A stretch of 64,000 bases of DNA, from positions 124,001-188,000 of the forward strand of contig NZ_FNQV01000002.1 of NCBI RefSeq assembly GCF_900107735.1, read 5' to 3'. This DNA is from Bowdeniella nasicola. GTDB taxonomy: Bacteria > Actinomycetota > Actinomycetes > Actinomycetales > Actinomycetaceae. The position numbers were made by a program, and so were the translations under genes. Shown here piece after piece: positions 37,166-44,613 of the stretch. Below the pieces are notes generated by a model. That model made no database searches and was not told the DNA's origin. It saw only the letters and a program-made list of their open reading frames with translations. Position 1 is the stretch's first letter; every line of letters starts with the position of its first letter.

Positions 37166-38139
37166 CTATCGGACTTTCCGCCGAAGACGATCTCATCCCA
37201 CGACGGCACCGAGCGGCGACCGGATTTCTTGGACTTTTTCGGCTTTTCGGGCCGCTCGACCTCGATATCGAGCTCGTTCTCGCCGGGTGGCTCTGGCTCC
37301 CGATCAGGAAACGATAGGACAACCGCATCGTTGGCTTCCTCGGGGCGGGAGGGGTGAGCCGCGGGGATATCGTCGCCCCCGCCAAAGAAGAGGTCCGAGG
37401 TCTCATCGCTCGCGCCAAAGGGGGAGGGCTCTGGACGACGGCCGCGGTTCTTCGCCAGATGATCCAGCAGCGATTCAGTATTCTGCTCGCTGCTCTCCTC
37501 GCCCTCATCCGGGCTGTCGGCGGAATCAACCAATGGATCAAAGGAACGGACGTGACGGCGTGCTCGAGGTGAGGCCGAGTCCGTTTCTGACAGCCACCGA
37601 GCTTCGTCCTCCATGGCTTTGACGGACCGTGCTGCGATATCGAGACGCCAACGGGCGACCCGTTCTTTTCCGCCAGCAGTGAAGCTCACCGTGACATTCC
37701 AAGGTTCCGTGGACTCGCGGAATGCGTGCCACCGCAACGAGTCTGTATCGACGCCGCGTTCAGCGAGCCGGTCCACGACGATCTCGCCGAGGGTCGGCGC
37801 GCCGAGCTCATGGCCGACTGTGCATTCGCGGGCCTGTTGAATCGCCCAGTCCCGTTCGGCGACGATAGGACCTTCGTAGCGACGGACGTGTTCTTCACTC
37901 ACGTTGCCATTGGCGGCGACTTCTTCCACGCTCGCTCCCGCGCGCAACATCGCCTGAATATCGCGGGGGCGCAGGCTCGGCGTGCCGCTGGCAGGTGTGG
38001 ATTGCACGACGGGGCTGGGCCGCCGCAGGGCGTGGCGAAGCTCCGGCGTGATGGGAAGGTGATACGTCTTCCCATTGTCGTCGGAAAGGACAATGTGGGT
38101 GCCATCGGACTGGAGTGACACAAAGTTCAGCTTGGTCAT
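37162..38139 (-). CDS. sepH: SepH cell-division regulator (DUF3071)
   Basis: Binds and stimulates assembly of FtsZ in actinobacteria. About 325 residues: the conserved N-terminal DUF3071 domain (TKLNFVSLQSDGTHIVLSDD) with a predicted helix-turn-helix (RPRDIQAMLRAGASVEEVAANGNVSEEHVRRYEG, about 58-92), then a long disordered, acidic middle and a basic end (KPKKSKKSGRRSVPSWDEIVFG), the conserved C-terminal FtsZ-binding motif. ATG 38139 is used because the preceding in-frame codon is a TTG only one base from GGGAGG. Confidence 0.92.
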   Translation of the reverse strand: MTKLNFVSLQSDGTHIVLSDDNGKTYHLPITPELRHALRRPSPVVQSTPASGTPSLRPRDIQAMLRAGASVEEVAANGNVSEEHVRRYEGPIVAERDWAIQQARECTVGHELGAPTLGEIVVDRLAERGVDTDSLRWHAFRESTEPWNVTVSFTAGGKERVARWRLDIAARSVKAMEDEARWLSETDSASPRARRHVRSFDPLVDSADSPDEGEESSEQNTESLLDHLAKNRGRRPEPSPFGASDETSDLFFGGGDDIPAAHPSRPEEANDAVVLSFPDREPEPPGENELDIEVERPEKPKKSKKSGRRSVPSWDEIVFGGKSDS

Positions 38140-38292
38140 CAAACCTCCCGCTCTTACGCCTGAACACTACCTGGTCGGAAGCGATCGGAGCACTCGGCGC
38201 GCCGTTCCGCTTCGCTAAGGAGAGCCAAGCGCCTAGGGTGATGGACCCCTCACGTCAGGATCTCGCTCCAGCGCGCGCATCGCGTTCGAATT

Positions 38293-38329
38293 TATGGTAA
38301 GAATCCCTGGTACGCACCTTTCAGTGCGT
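38293..38329 (+). promoter_or_regulatory. Possible promoter and small stem-loop before DUF4193
   Basis: The 231-base gap between sepH and the DUF4193 gene holds no gene. A TATGGT -10-like box (38293-38298) and a perfect 6-bp stem (38312-38317 with 38324-38329) are the only structures I can point to. Confidence 0.25.
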
Positions 38330-38370
38330 GAGAAGCAGCCACCCTAGTGATAAGCGGAGCGTGACGCCCG

Positions 38371-38670
38371 ATGGCCACCGATTACGACGCCCCACGCAAG
38401 AACGACGACGACATGAATGAGTCGTCGCTAGAAGAACTCAAGGCGCGGCGCGGTGAATCACAATCCTCGTCGGTAGACGAAGACGAAACCGAAGCCGCGG
38501 AAGGGTTTGAACTTCCCGGCGCGGATTTGTCGAACGAGGAACTCTCGGTTCGCGTCCTGCCCCCGCAGGCGGATGAGTTTACCTGCATGCAGTGTTTCCT
38601 CGTCCACCACATTTCTCAGCTGGCCTCCGATGAGGGCGGCGTGATGATTTGCGCGGAGTGTGCCGGTTAG
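38371..38670 (+). CDS. DUF4193 family zinc-ribbon protein
   Basis: 99 residues. The N-terminal two-thirds is acidic and low complexity (DDDMNESSLEELKARRGESQ); the conserved C-terminal part has CMQCFLVHH and MICAECAG, two CxxC pairs that form a zinc ribbon. This actinobacterial family (Rv2699c, from memory) is next to DUF3093 and dut, as here. The function is unknown. The stop shares TTAG with the convergent DUF3093 gene, and a hairpin inside that gene may end its transcript. Confidence 0.88.
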   Translation: MATDYDAPRKNDDDMNESSLEELKARRGESQSSSVDEDETEAAEGFELPGADLSNEELSVRVLPPQADEFTCMQCFLVHHISQLASDEGGVMICAECAG

Positions 38671-39134
38671 TGAACCGCCGATTCGTGAAGGACCTGCACC
38701 AAACGGTGCGGGTCCTTCACGCATAACAGCCAGTATGGCGTGGGATCCCGCGGATCATCGATGCCGACCTTCACGGCGGAGCTGGCCCACGGGCGGTGGA
38801 CGACCCAGGCTCGAGTATCGGCCGCCGGTCCCATCGCTTCTCGTAGCGCCGGGGCATCGAGTTCTTCGGCGGTGGTAAGAAAATGCAGCGGAATGTGCGC
38901 TCCGCCGGCTTTCAGCTCCCCATCTTCCACCACGGTGACCGGCGCAGAGCCAATGAGTAGCCCGACAACGACGAGACCTCCGATCACGGCCACAATCCAC
39001 GCCAGCGTCGTCGAGACGGGAACGAAGATGAGCCCAAAGGATGCCCCGAGCAGACCTAGGACGATCATCATGAGGGGCGGGGGCGTTAACCGGGAGGAAT
39101 AGCGCGTCGCAGTCACCTTCTTACTGTGACACAT
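38667..39134 (-). CDS. DUF3093 family membrane protein
   Basis: 155 residues with two adjacent hydrophobic helices near the N-terminus (about 19-40 and 43-64: LMMIVLGLLGASFGLIFVP and LAWIVAVIGGLVVVGLLIG), then a soluble domain ending DPRDPTPYWLLCVKDPHRLV, the DUF3093 signature. The start at 39134 is the longest frame; a GTG seven codons in is an alternative. It is divergent from dut across 36 bases. The function is unknown. Confidence 0.86.
   Translation of the reverse strand: MCHSKKVTATRYSSRLTPPPLMMIVLGLLGASFGLIFVPVSTTLAWIVAVIGGLVVVGLLIGSAPVTVVEDGELKAGGAHIPLHFLTTAEELDAPALREAMGPAADTRAWVVHRPWASSAVKVGIDDPRDPTPYWLLCVKDPHRLVQVLHESAVH
38685..38720 (+). terminator. Hairpin inside the 3' end of the DUF3093 gene
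   Basis: A 16-bp stem with one wobble (38685-38700 with 38705-38720) and a 4-base AAAC loop begins 15 bases after the DUF4193 stop. It lies entirely within DUF3093 coding sequence on the other strand. The likely role is to terminate the DUF4193 transcript. A C-rich rather than U-rich tail follows. Confidence 0.6.
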
Positions 39135-39170
39135 TGGGACCGTCCAACAAACCGCGATACCGTTAGGCCC
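39134..39170 (+). promoter_or_regulatory. Promoter of dut (leaderless)
   Basis: TTGGGA (39134-39139), an 18-bp spacer and TACCGT (39158-39163) precede the GTG start by 7 bases. No ribosome site is present, so the transcript probably begins at the start codon. Confidence 0.5.
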
Positions 39171-39629
39171 GTGAACGAGTTGAGTATTGCCGTGCGGAAG
39201 TTAGATCCAAACGCCCAGTTACCGGTGCGCGCGCATCACGATGATGCGGGCGCGGATCTGATCAGCAATGAGGACTGCGTCATCGCCCCCGGCGGGCGGG
39301 CCCTCGTGGGAACCGGGATCGCCATCGAGATTCCCCACGGTTATGCAGGTTTCGTTCACCCGCGCTCCGGACTCGCGGCGCGCGAAGGCCTGACCGTCTT
39401 AAATGCGCCCGGAACGATCGATGCCGGATATCGTGGCGAAGTCAAGGTTATCTTGCATAACACCGATCCGGATTCGAGTGTCACCATTAACGTCGGCGAT
39501 CGAATCGCCCAGCTCGTCATTCAGCAGGTGAGTCTGCCGCGATTTGAGGACGCGGAATCACTGAGTTCCTCGGCGCGGGAGGCCGGCGGGTTCGGATCGA
39601 CGGGGCGCAATCGAAAGGGTGAAAACTGA
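39171..39629 (+). CDS. dut: Deoxyuridine 5'-triphosphate nucleotidohydrolase (dUTPase)
   Basis: Hydrolyses dUTP to dUMP and PPi, keeping uracil out of DNA and feeding dTMP synthesis. 152 residues with the five trimeric dUTPase motifs: HDDAGADL, PRSGLAAREGL, GTIDAGYRGEVKVIL, GDRIAQLVIQ and the C-terminal GFGSTGR. GTG 39171 is chosen because it starts the conserved NELSIAVRKLD sequence; a longer ATG frame at 39126 would overlap DUF3093. It overlaps the DUF3710 gene by one base (TGATG). Confidence 0.96.
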   Translation: MNELSIAVRKLDPNAQLPVRAHHDDAGADLISNEDCVIAPGGRALVGTGIAIEIPHGYAGFVHPRSGLAAREGLTVLNAPGTIDAGYRGEVKVILHNTDPDSSVTINVGDRIAQLVIQQVSLPRFEDAESLSSSAREAGGFGSTGRNRKGEN

Positions 39630-40309
39630 TGGCATGGTTTGGTCGTAAGAAGTCGAAGATCGATAAGGCCCGTGAATCCGTCGCGGAGGAGACGCCCAGC
39701 GAAGACGATGCGCTGCCGACGGGTCCGTTCGATATCGAGCAGGTCGATGACCTTGAGGGTTACCTCGATCTTGGCGTCCTCAAGATTCCGATCCAGCCTG
39801 AGATGAACATCCGTATTGAGCTCGATTCAGCAACCCGGGCGCCGTTGGCGGTCTCAGTTGGACTCGGCGATTCGGTAATGCAGCTGCAGGCCTATGCGGC
39901 CCCGAAGTCGGCCGGAATCTGGAAAGACCTACGGGCCGAACGAGTCGAAAGTGCCGAGGCGCAAAACGGTGAGGCGATCGAACAGCACGGGCCCTTCGGT
40001 TCTGAAGTCGTCATGAAACTCCCGGTCCAAACACCGGCAGGAAGCGGAATTCGTCCACTTCGATGCGTGGGCATCGACGGTCCGCGATGGTTCCTGCAGG
40101 CCCTGTTCATCGGCCCCGCAGCTACCGACATGAAGGCGGCCGTGCCGCTGGAAGAAGCGCTGCGCGGCGTGGTGGTCGACCGTGGTGACGAACCGCTGCC
40201 ACCCAAACGCATCATCGCGCTGACGATCCCCGGCCAAGCCCAAGCAGAGCCCAGTACGCCATCGTTTAATATGCCCTCCCGAGGGCCCGAGATCACGGAG
40301 ATCCGATAA
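39629..40309 (+). CDS. DUF3710 family protein
   Basis: 226 residues, opening AWFGRKKSKIDKARE, with the DUF3710 body DDLEGYLDLGVLKIPIQPEMNIRIELD and RPLRCVGIDGPRWFLQALFIGPAA. Soluble, with no recognised active site. It is conserved immediately after dut across actinobacteria (Rv2696c, from memory), which suggests a link to nucleotide or DNA metabolism, though none has been shown that I know of. Its start is coupled to dut; the next gene begins 4 bases after its stop. Confidence 0.88.
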   Translation: MAWFGRKKSKIDKARESVAEETPSEDDALPTGPFDIEQVDDLEGYLDLGVLKIPIQPEMNIRIELDSATRAPLAVSVGLGDSVMQLQAYAAPKSAGIWKDLRAERVESAEAQNGEAIEQHGPFGSEVVMKLPVQTPAGSGIRPLRCVGIDGPRWFLQALFIGPAATDMKAAVPLEEALRGVVVDRGDEPLPPKRIIALTIPGQAQAEPSTPSFNMPSRGPEITEIR

Positions 40310-40313
40310 CGCC

Positions 40314-40616
40314 ATGGCGACCTCGACGCAGCACGGATTACCGATTGCTGAAGTCCACCCGCGCATGCGTGCCCGGGTGGCAGGCCGGGTCAGCGCCGTG
40401 ACGTATCGGCCGGAGTCGCGCAACCCGCAACTACGCGCCCGGCTGACCGACTCCTCCGGCAGCCTCGATCTGGTCTTTCATGGACGTCGTGAGATCGCTG
40501 GCATCACGCCGGGACGTCATCTCATCGCGACGGGCACCGTGTACGAAGAAAATGGGGACATCGTGATTTTTGATCCCGAGTATCGTCTGCTGCCATCGGG
40601 GAGCCTCGACCTGTGA
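40314..40616 (+). CDS. OB-fold nucleic-acid-binding domain protein
   Basis: 100 residues forming one OB-fold, with MRARVAGRVSAVTYRPESRNPQLRARLTD, LVFHGRREIAGITPGRHLIATG and DIVIFDPEYRLL, resembling the wedge domain of RecG. It is a small stand-alone member of the dut-DUF3710-OB-DUF3159 operon. It overlaps the next gene (GTGA). Binding of single-stranded DNA or RNA is inferred only from the fold. Confidence 0.82.
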   Translation: MATSTQHGLPIAEVHPRMRARVAGRVSAVTYRPESRNPQLRARLTDSSGSLDLVFHGRREIAGITPGRHLIATGTVYEENGDIVIFDPEYRLLPSGSLDL

Positions 40617-41296
40617 GCGAATCTGAGTCCCCGAAGCGCGGGATGAAACAGATCAGTGCCGACGAGTTCGACCTGTCGGCCGCGATCGGTGGCGTACGCG
40701 GAGTCATCGAATCCGTTGCTCCCGTCATCGTTTTCCTTGCGATCTACCTGTCCACCCACGAACTGTGGTGGGCAGCCGGGCTCGCGCTTGCCGTCGCGGC
40801 CGCGCTACTTGTTGCGCGGCTCATCGCCCGCACCGCCGTGAACCAGGCCCTTGGCGGGTTCCTTGGTGTCGCGCTGTGTGTGCTGTGGGCGGGATATTCC
40901 GGCAGCGCCGAAGGTTACTTCGCGCCTGGGCTCGTCATCAACGCGGCCTACGGCTCCATCGTCTTGCTATCGGCACTGTTCAGGTATCCCATCATCGGAT
41001 TCATCGACGGTCTTGCGCGGGGCGAAAGGAACTGGCGCACGAGCCCGAAGATGGGACGCTACTACCTGCTGACCGTCATGTGGGCGGCGCTGTTTGTGCT
41101 CCGCCTGGCCGTACAGTGGCCGCTGTATGCCTCAGGTAATGTCGCGGCGCTGGGAACGGCACGACTAGTCATGGGGATCCCGCTGTTCGCGACCGCAATC
41201 TTTGTTAGCTGGCTGGTTCTTCGGGATCGTAATCCTCATGACGAGGCGCAAGCAGATCCTGCAACGCCTGAAGATCATCAGCACCGTCCTCAGTGA
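40613..41296 (+). CDS. DUF3159 family membrane protein
   Basis: 227 residues with five or six hydrophobic helices (for example VIESVAPVIVFLAIYL, WWAAGLALAVAAALLVARLI, NAAYGSIVLLSALFRYPIIGFI). The motif RYPIIGFIDGLARGERNWRTSP is the DUF3159 signature. Start GTG 40613 overlaps the OB-fold gene. The last 31 codons overlap the end of the convergent CeoC-like gene by 92 bases; this tail (NPHDEAQADPATPEDHQHRPQ) is hydrophilic and probably tolerant. The function is unknown; placement between dut and ceoBC is conserved in actinobacteria. Confidence 0.88.
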   Translation: MSESESPKRGMKQISADEFDLSAAIGGVRGVIESVAPVIVFLAIYLSTHELWWAAGLALAVAAALLVARLIARTAVNQALGGFLGVALCVLWAGYSGSAEGYFAPGLVINAAYGSIVLLSALFRYPIIGFIDGLARGERNWRTSPKMGRYYLLTVMWAALFVLRLAVQWPLYASGNVAALGTARLVMGIPLFATAIFVSWLVLRDRNPHDEAQADPATPEDHQHRPQ

Positions 41297-41906
41297 CAAT
41301 CAGCAGCACCTCATCGCCACTTTCCAACGTGTCATCCGGGGTCGGTGCGATCGGCTGATTCGCGCGAATGATGGTTGCCAATTGCGTCGATGAGGGCAAT
41401 GCGAGGTCCGCGATGCGGGTTCCAAGGACGGGGGAGTCCACCGGCAAGGTGATCTCGTACATCGAGGCTCCAGAGGAGTGGAAGGTAAACAGCAGCACGA
41501 GGTTTCCGACCGAGACTGCTTCTTCCACGAGCGCCGTCATGATGCGAGGCGTCGAAACCTGAACATCGACACCCCAGGCCTCGTCAAACATCCATTCGTT
41601 CTTTGGATTATTGACGCGAGCCACCACGCGCGGCACCCCAAACTCTGTCTTAGCCAACAGTGAGACGACCAGGTTGACCTTGTCATCACCGGTCGCGGCG
41701 ACGACGACGTCGGCGTCATCGGTGCTCGCCTGCTGCAAGGCAATCGGTTCGCACGCATCGGCAAGCAGCCAGTCCGCATCGGCCACGGACGCGATTCGCA
41801 TCGCGGCGGGGTTCTTGTCAATGAGGGTGACCTCGTGGCCGTGGGTGAGCAGTTCCCTGGCGATCGAGCGCCCAACTGAGCCGGCTCCGGCAATCAGGAT
41901 TTTCAT
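41205..41906 (-). CDS. TrkA/RCK potassium-regulatory protein (CeoC-like)
   Basis: 233 residues: a Rossmann RCK_N domain with KILIAGAGSVGRSIARELL and the acidic end of strand 2 (LIDKNP), and a C-terminal RCK_C domain (about 145-220: PVLGTRIADLALPSSTQLATIIR). It binds NAD(H) or another nucleotide and gates a potassium transporter in the membrane. ATG 41906 overlaps the stop of the second RCK gene (ATGA), so the two are made together. By order it corresponds to ceoC. No TrkH/KtrB pore gene is present here; a KimA-like transporter is adjacent. Confidence 0.9.
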   Translation of the reverse strand: MKILIAGAGSVGRSIARELLTHGHEVTLIDKNPAAMRIASVADADWLLADACEPIALQQASTDDADVVVAATGDDKVNLVVSLLAKTEFGVPRVVARVNNPKNEWMFDEAWGVDVQVSTPRIMTALVEEAVSVGNLVLLFTFHSSGASMYEITLPVDSPVLGTRIADLALPSSTQLATIIRANQPIAPTPDDTLESGDEVLLIVTEDGADDLQALQDLLAPRHEDYDPEEPAS

Positions 41907-42571
41907 GAATGCTGTCCTAAGGGCCCCTTGGTGATGCGGCGTTCGATCACCGAGACATCCTTCTTGGCAGCCACAAAGTGGATGAGGTCCTGTTCCTGAA
42001 TGACGGTGCGGTCATCCGGGATCATGCCCTTGCCGAGGCGCGTAATGAACGCGACCCGGGTCTCGGTATCGTCAATGAGCTCGGTGAGCGGGCGCCCAAT
42101 CCAGGCGGCAGGCGCTGGCAGTGCCGTCAGGGCAATCCGGCCCGAGGCATCGAGGAACTCGGTTGAGCCGCCCATCGGCAGCATCCGGCGCACGATCTGG
42201 TCCGCCGTCCACAACACGGTCGCGACCGTCGTGATGCCAAGGCGCTGGAACACCTCGGCGCGCCGTGGGTCATAGATGCGGGCGACGACGTGTTCGACCC
42301 CAAACACCTCGCGCGCGACGCGCGCAGCGATGATGTTGGAGTTGTCGCCTGATGAGACGGCGGCAAAGGCGTAGGCGTCTTCGATGCCGGCCTGGGTGAG
42401 GGAATCGCGATCGAATCCGACTCCGGTCACGCGACGGCCGGAAAACTCGGGATCGAGCCGCCGAAACGCGTCCGGATTGGCATCGATCACCGCGACAGAA
42501 TGGCCCGCGCTATCCAAGTGCGAGGCAAGCATGGCGCCCACGCGCCCACATCCCATAATTACGAAGTGCAC
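41903..42571 (-). CDS. TrkA/RCK potassium-regulatory protein (CeoB-like)
   Basis: 222 residues with RCK_N (HFVIMGCGRVGAMLASHLDSAGHSVAVIDANPDAF) and RCK_C (about 140-210: WIGRPLTELIDDTETRVAFITR). First gene of the two-RCK operon; position matches ceoB. The GTG start at 42571 lies 8 bases after TAGCGT and lacks a ribosome site. It is divergent from the KimA-like transporter across 59 bases, so the two may share regulation. Confidence 0.9.
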   Translation of the reverse strand: MHFVIMGCGRVGAMLASHLDSAGHSVAVIDANPDAFRRLDPEFSGRRVTGVGFDRDSLTQAGIEDAYAFAAVSSGDNSNIIAARVAREVFGVEHVVARIYDPRRAEVFQRLGITTVATVLWTADQIVRRMLPMGGSTEFLDASGRIALTALPAPAAWIGRPLTELIDDTETRVAFITRLGKGMIPDDRTVIQEQDLIHFVAAKKDVSVIERRITKGPLGQHS

Positions 42572-42585
42572 AATGACTCACGCTA
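42572..42585 (-). promoter_or_regulatory. Leaderless -10 element of the CeoB-like gene
   Basis: On the minus strand TAGCGT (42585-42580) is followed by 8 bases and the GTG start at 42571. Confidence 0.4.
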
Positions 42586-42630
42586 CTCTCTTCGCCGTGC
42601 GTTACCAATGTGGGCGCAATCGGATCTAGC

Positions 42631-44613
42631 ATGAAAAGCGTGTCCGCACATCCTGGCGCCTTCAAGCGTTTTCTTCTTGGCAAGCCCGTCGCCTCCGACC
42701 GGCTCGGCCATACGCTGCTGCCCAAGCGCCTGGCGCTTCCCGTCTTCGCCTCCGATGCCCTGAGCTCGGTCGCCTATGCCCCGGACGAAATCTTCCTCAC
42801 CCTCTCCATTGCGGGCGTCGCCGCGCTCACGATCTCGCCGTGGGTGGGCCTCGCGGTCGTCATCGTCATGCTCGTCGTCGTCACGGCCTACCGACAAAAC
42901 GTCCACGCCTATCCCTCCGGGGGTGGGGATTATGAGGTTGCCACAACGAACCTCGGGCGCAACGCTGGCCTGACCGTGGCATCCGCGCTTCTCGTCGATT
43001 ACGTCCTCACCGTCGCGGTCTCCATCTCATCGGGTGCCCAATACCTCATCACCGTGCTGCCAGGCATGTACGGCTATCAGGTCCCCATTGCCGTGGGAGC
43101 CGTCGTCATCCTGGCGCTCATCAATCTGCGTGGTTCGCGCGAGTCGGGCCGGGCACTATCGGCCCCGGTGTATCTGTACATGTTCGCCATTGGCCTGCTC
43201 GCGGTTGTTGGCGCGTTCCAATACTTCACGGGATCGCTGCAGCCCGCGCCAAGCGCGCGTTTCGACCTCATCGCCCAATCGGACCTGGATGCCGGGTTAA
43301 CGGGGCTAGCTGGCGGCTTCCTCGTGCTGCGGGCCTTTTCATCGGGCTGCGCAGCCCTGACCGGCGTCGAGGCGATCAGCAATGGTGTCCCGGTCTTCCG
43401 CAAACCCAAATCCCATAACGCCGCGATTACGCTTGGTCTCTTGGGCCTCATCGGCTCGGTCATGTTGATGTCCGTGGTGCTGCTCGGGCGCGCGACTAAC
43501 CTCAAGTTCGCCTACGCCCCGGCTACCCAGCTGCTGGACAATGGGGCTCCTGTGGGGCCGAGCTATCACCAGGCTCCCGTCATCGGGCAGCTCGCCGAGA
43601 CGATCTTCGCGGGCGCTTTCCCGCTCTTCCTCCTCGTCACGATCACGACGGGCTTCATCCTGGTGCTCGCCGCGAATACGGCGTTCAACGGTTTTCCCGT
43701 CTTGGGTTCGATTCTTGGCCGCGACGGTTTCTTGCCGCACCAGTTACACAAGCGCGGGGACCGGTTAGCGTTTTCTAACGGCATCTTGGCCCTCGCGGTC
43801 GCGGCCATCGTGTTGATCGTGATTTTCGATGCTGAGGTAACCCGGCTCATCCAGCTCTACATCGTCGGAGTATTCATCTCCTTCACGACCTCCCAGTTCG
43901 GCATGTACCGCCATTTCACGCGCGAGCTTGGGCTGTCGACCTCCGCCTCGGAGCGCCGCCGCATCCGCCGCTCACGCATCATTGCGGCCGTGGGGTGTGC
44001 GCTCACCGGGCTCGTCCTCGTCGTCGCGCTGGTGACGAAATTCCTGCACGGAGCGTGGATCACGCTCGTGCTGATCGCGCTCGTGTTCTTCCTTATGCAC
44101 CGGATCCGGCGCCACTATGATCGGGTCGGCCGCCAGCTGGCCGTGACCGATCTGTCGGCCTCCCGAGCACTGCCGTCACGGGTTCACGCGTTGATCCTCG
44201 TCTCCAGCCTCAACCGCCCCGCGTTGCAGGCCATTTCCTATGCCCGGGCCACCCGTCCCTCGACACTGTCGGCGGTCCACGTCAATGTCGATCCGGAGGC
44301 AAGCGAGCAACTGCGCGCCGACTGGCGGGAAGCCGAAATCCCGATCGATCTCACCATTTTGGATTCGCCTTACCGCGAGATATCCCGGCCAATCGTCGAG
44401 TATGTGCGCTCCATCCGGAAGCAATCGCCGCGCGATCTCGTGGTGGTCTTCGTGCCCGAGTTCGTGGTTCGAACGTGGCCGGAACATATTTTGCACAATC
44501 AAACCGCGCTGCGGCTGAAGTCGAGGCTGCTCTTTACGCCCGGGGTCGTGATGTCCTCGGTTCCCTTCCAGCTCGCCGACGTACAAGAAAGTGGCCATGG
44601 AACCGATCGTTGA
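42631..44613 (+). CDS. KimA-like APC-family potassium transporter
   Basis: About 660 residues, twelve predicted helices and a soluble C-terminal domain of about 140 residues. Several stretches match what I recall of Bacillus subtilis KimA, the high-affinity potassium/proton symporter: FKRFLLGKP at the start, FASDALSSVAYAPDE, YPSGGGDYEVA, LLVDYVLTVAVSISSGAQ, AFSSGCAALTGVEAISN, RGDRLAFSNGI and near the end LHNQTALRLKSRLLF. Such proteins are often annotated only as amino-acid permeases. The adjacent pair of RCK genes supports potassium. ATG 42631 is used; a GTG at 42610 is possible. KimA is inhibited by cyclic di-AMP in B. subtilis; I cannot test that here. Confidence 0.82.
   Translation: MKSVSAHPGAFKRFLLGKPVASDRLGHTLLPKRLALPVFASDALSSVAYAPDEIFLTLSIAGVAALTISPWVGLAVVIVMLVVVTAYRQNVHAYPSGGGDYEVATTNLGRNAGLTVASALLVDYVLTVAVSISSGAQYLITVLPGMYGYQVPIAVGAVVILALINLRGSRESGRALSAPVYLYMFAIGLLAVVGAFQYFTGSLQPAPSARFDLIAQSDLDAGLTGLAGGFLVLRAFSSGCAALTGVEAISNGVPVFRKPKSHNAAITLGLLGLIGSVMLMSVVLLGRATNLKFAYAPATQLLDNGAPVGPSYHQAPVIGQLAETIFAGAFPLFLLVTITTGFILVLAANTAFNGFPVLGSILGRDGFLPHQLHKRGDRLAFSNGILALAVAAIVLIVIFDAEVTRLIQLYIVGVFISFTTSQFGMYRHFTRELGLSTSASERRRIRRSRIIAAVGCALTGLVLVVALVTKFLHGAWITLVLIALVFFLMHRIRRHYDRVGRQLAVTDLSASRALPSRVHALILVSSLNRPALQAISYARATRPSTLSAVHVNVDPEASEQLRADWREAEIPIDLTILDSPYREISRPIVEYVRSIRKQSPRDLVVVFVPEFVVRTWPEHILHNQTALRLKSRLLFTPGVVMSSVPFQLADVQESGHGTDR

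Noticed and set aside
39126-39170. A longer dut starting at ATG 39126
   Set aside because: The added 15 residues (HWDRPTNRDTVRP) are not dUTPase-like and overlap DUF3093; the promoter-like TTGGGA/TACCGT lies inside.
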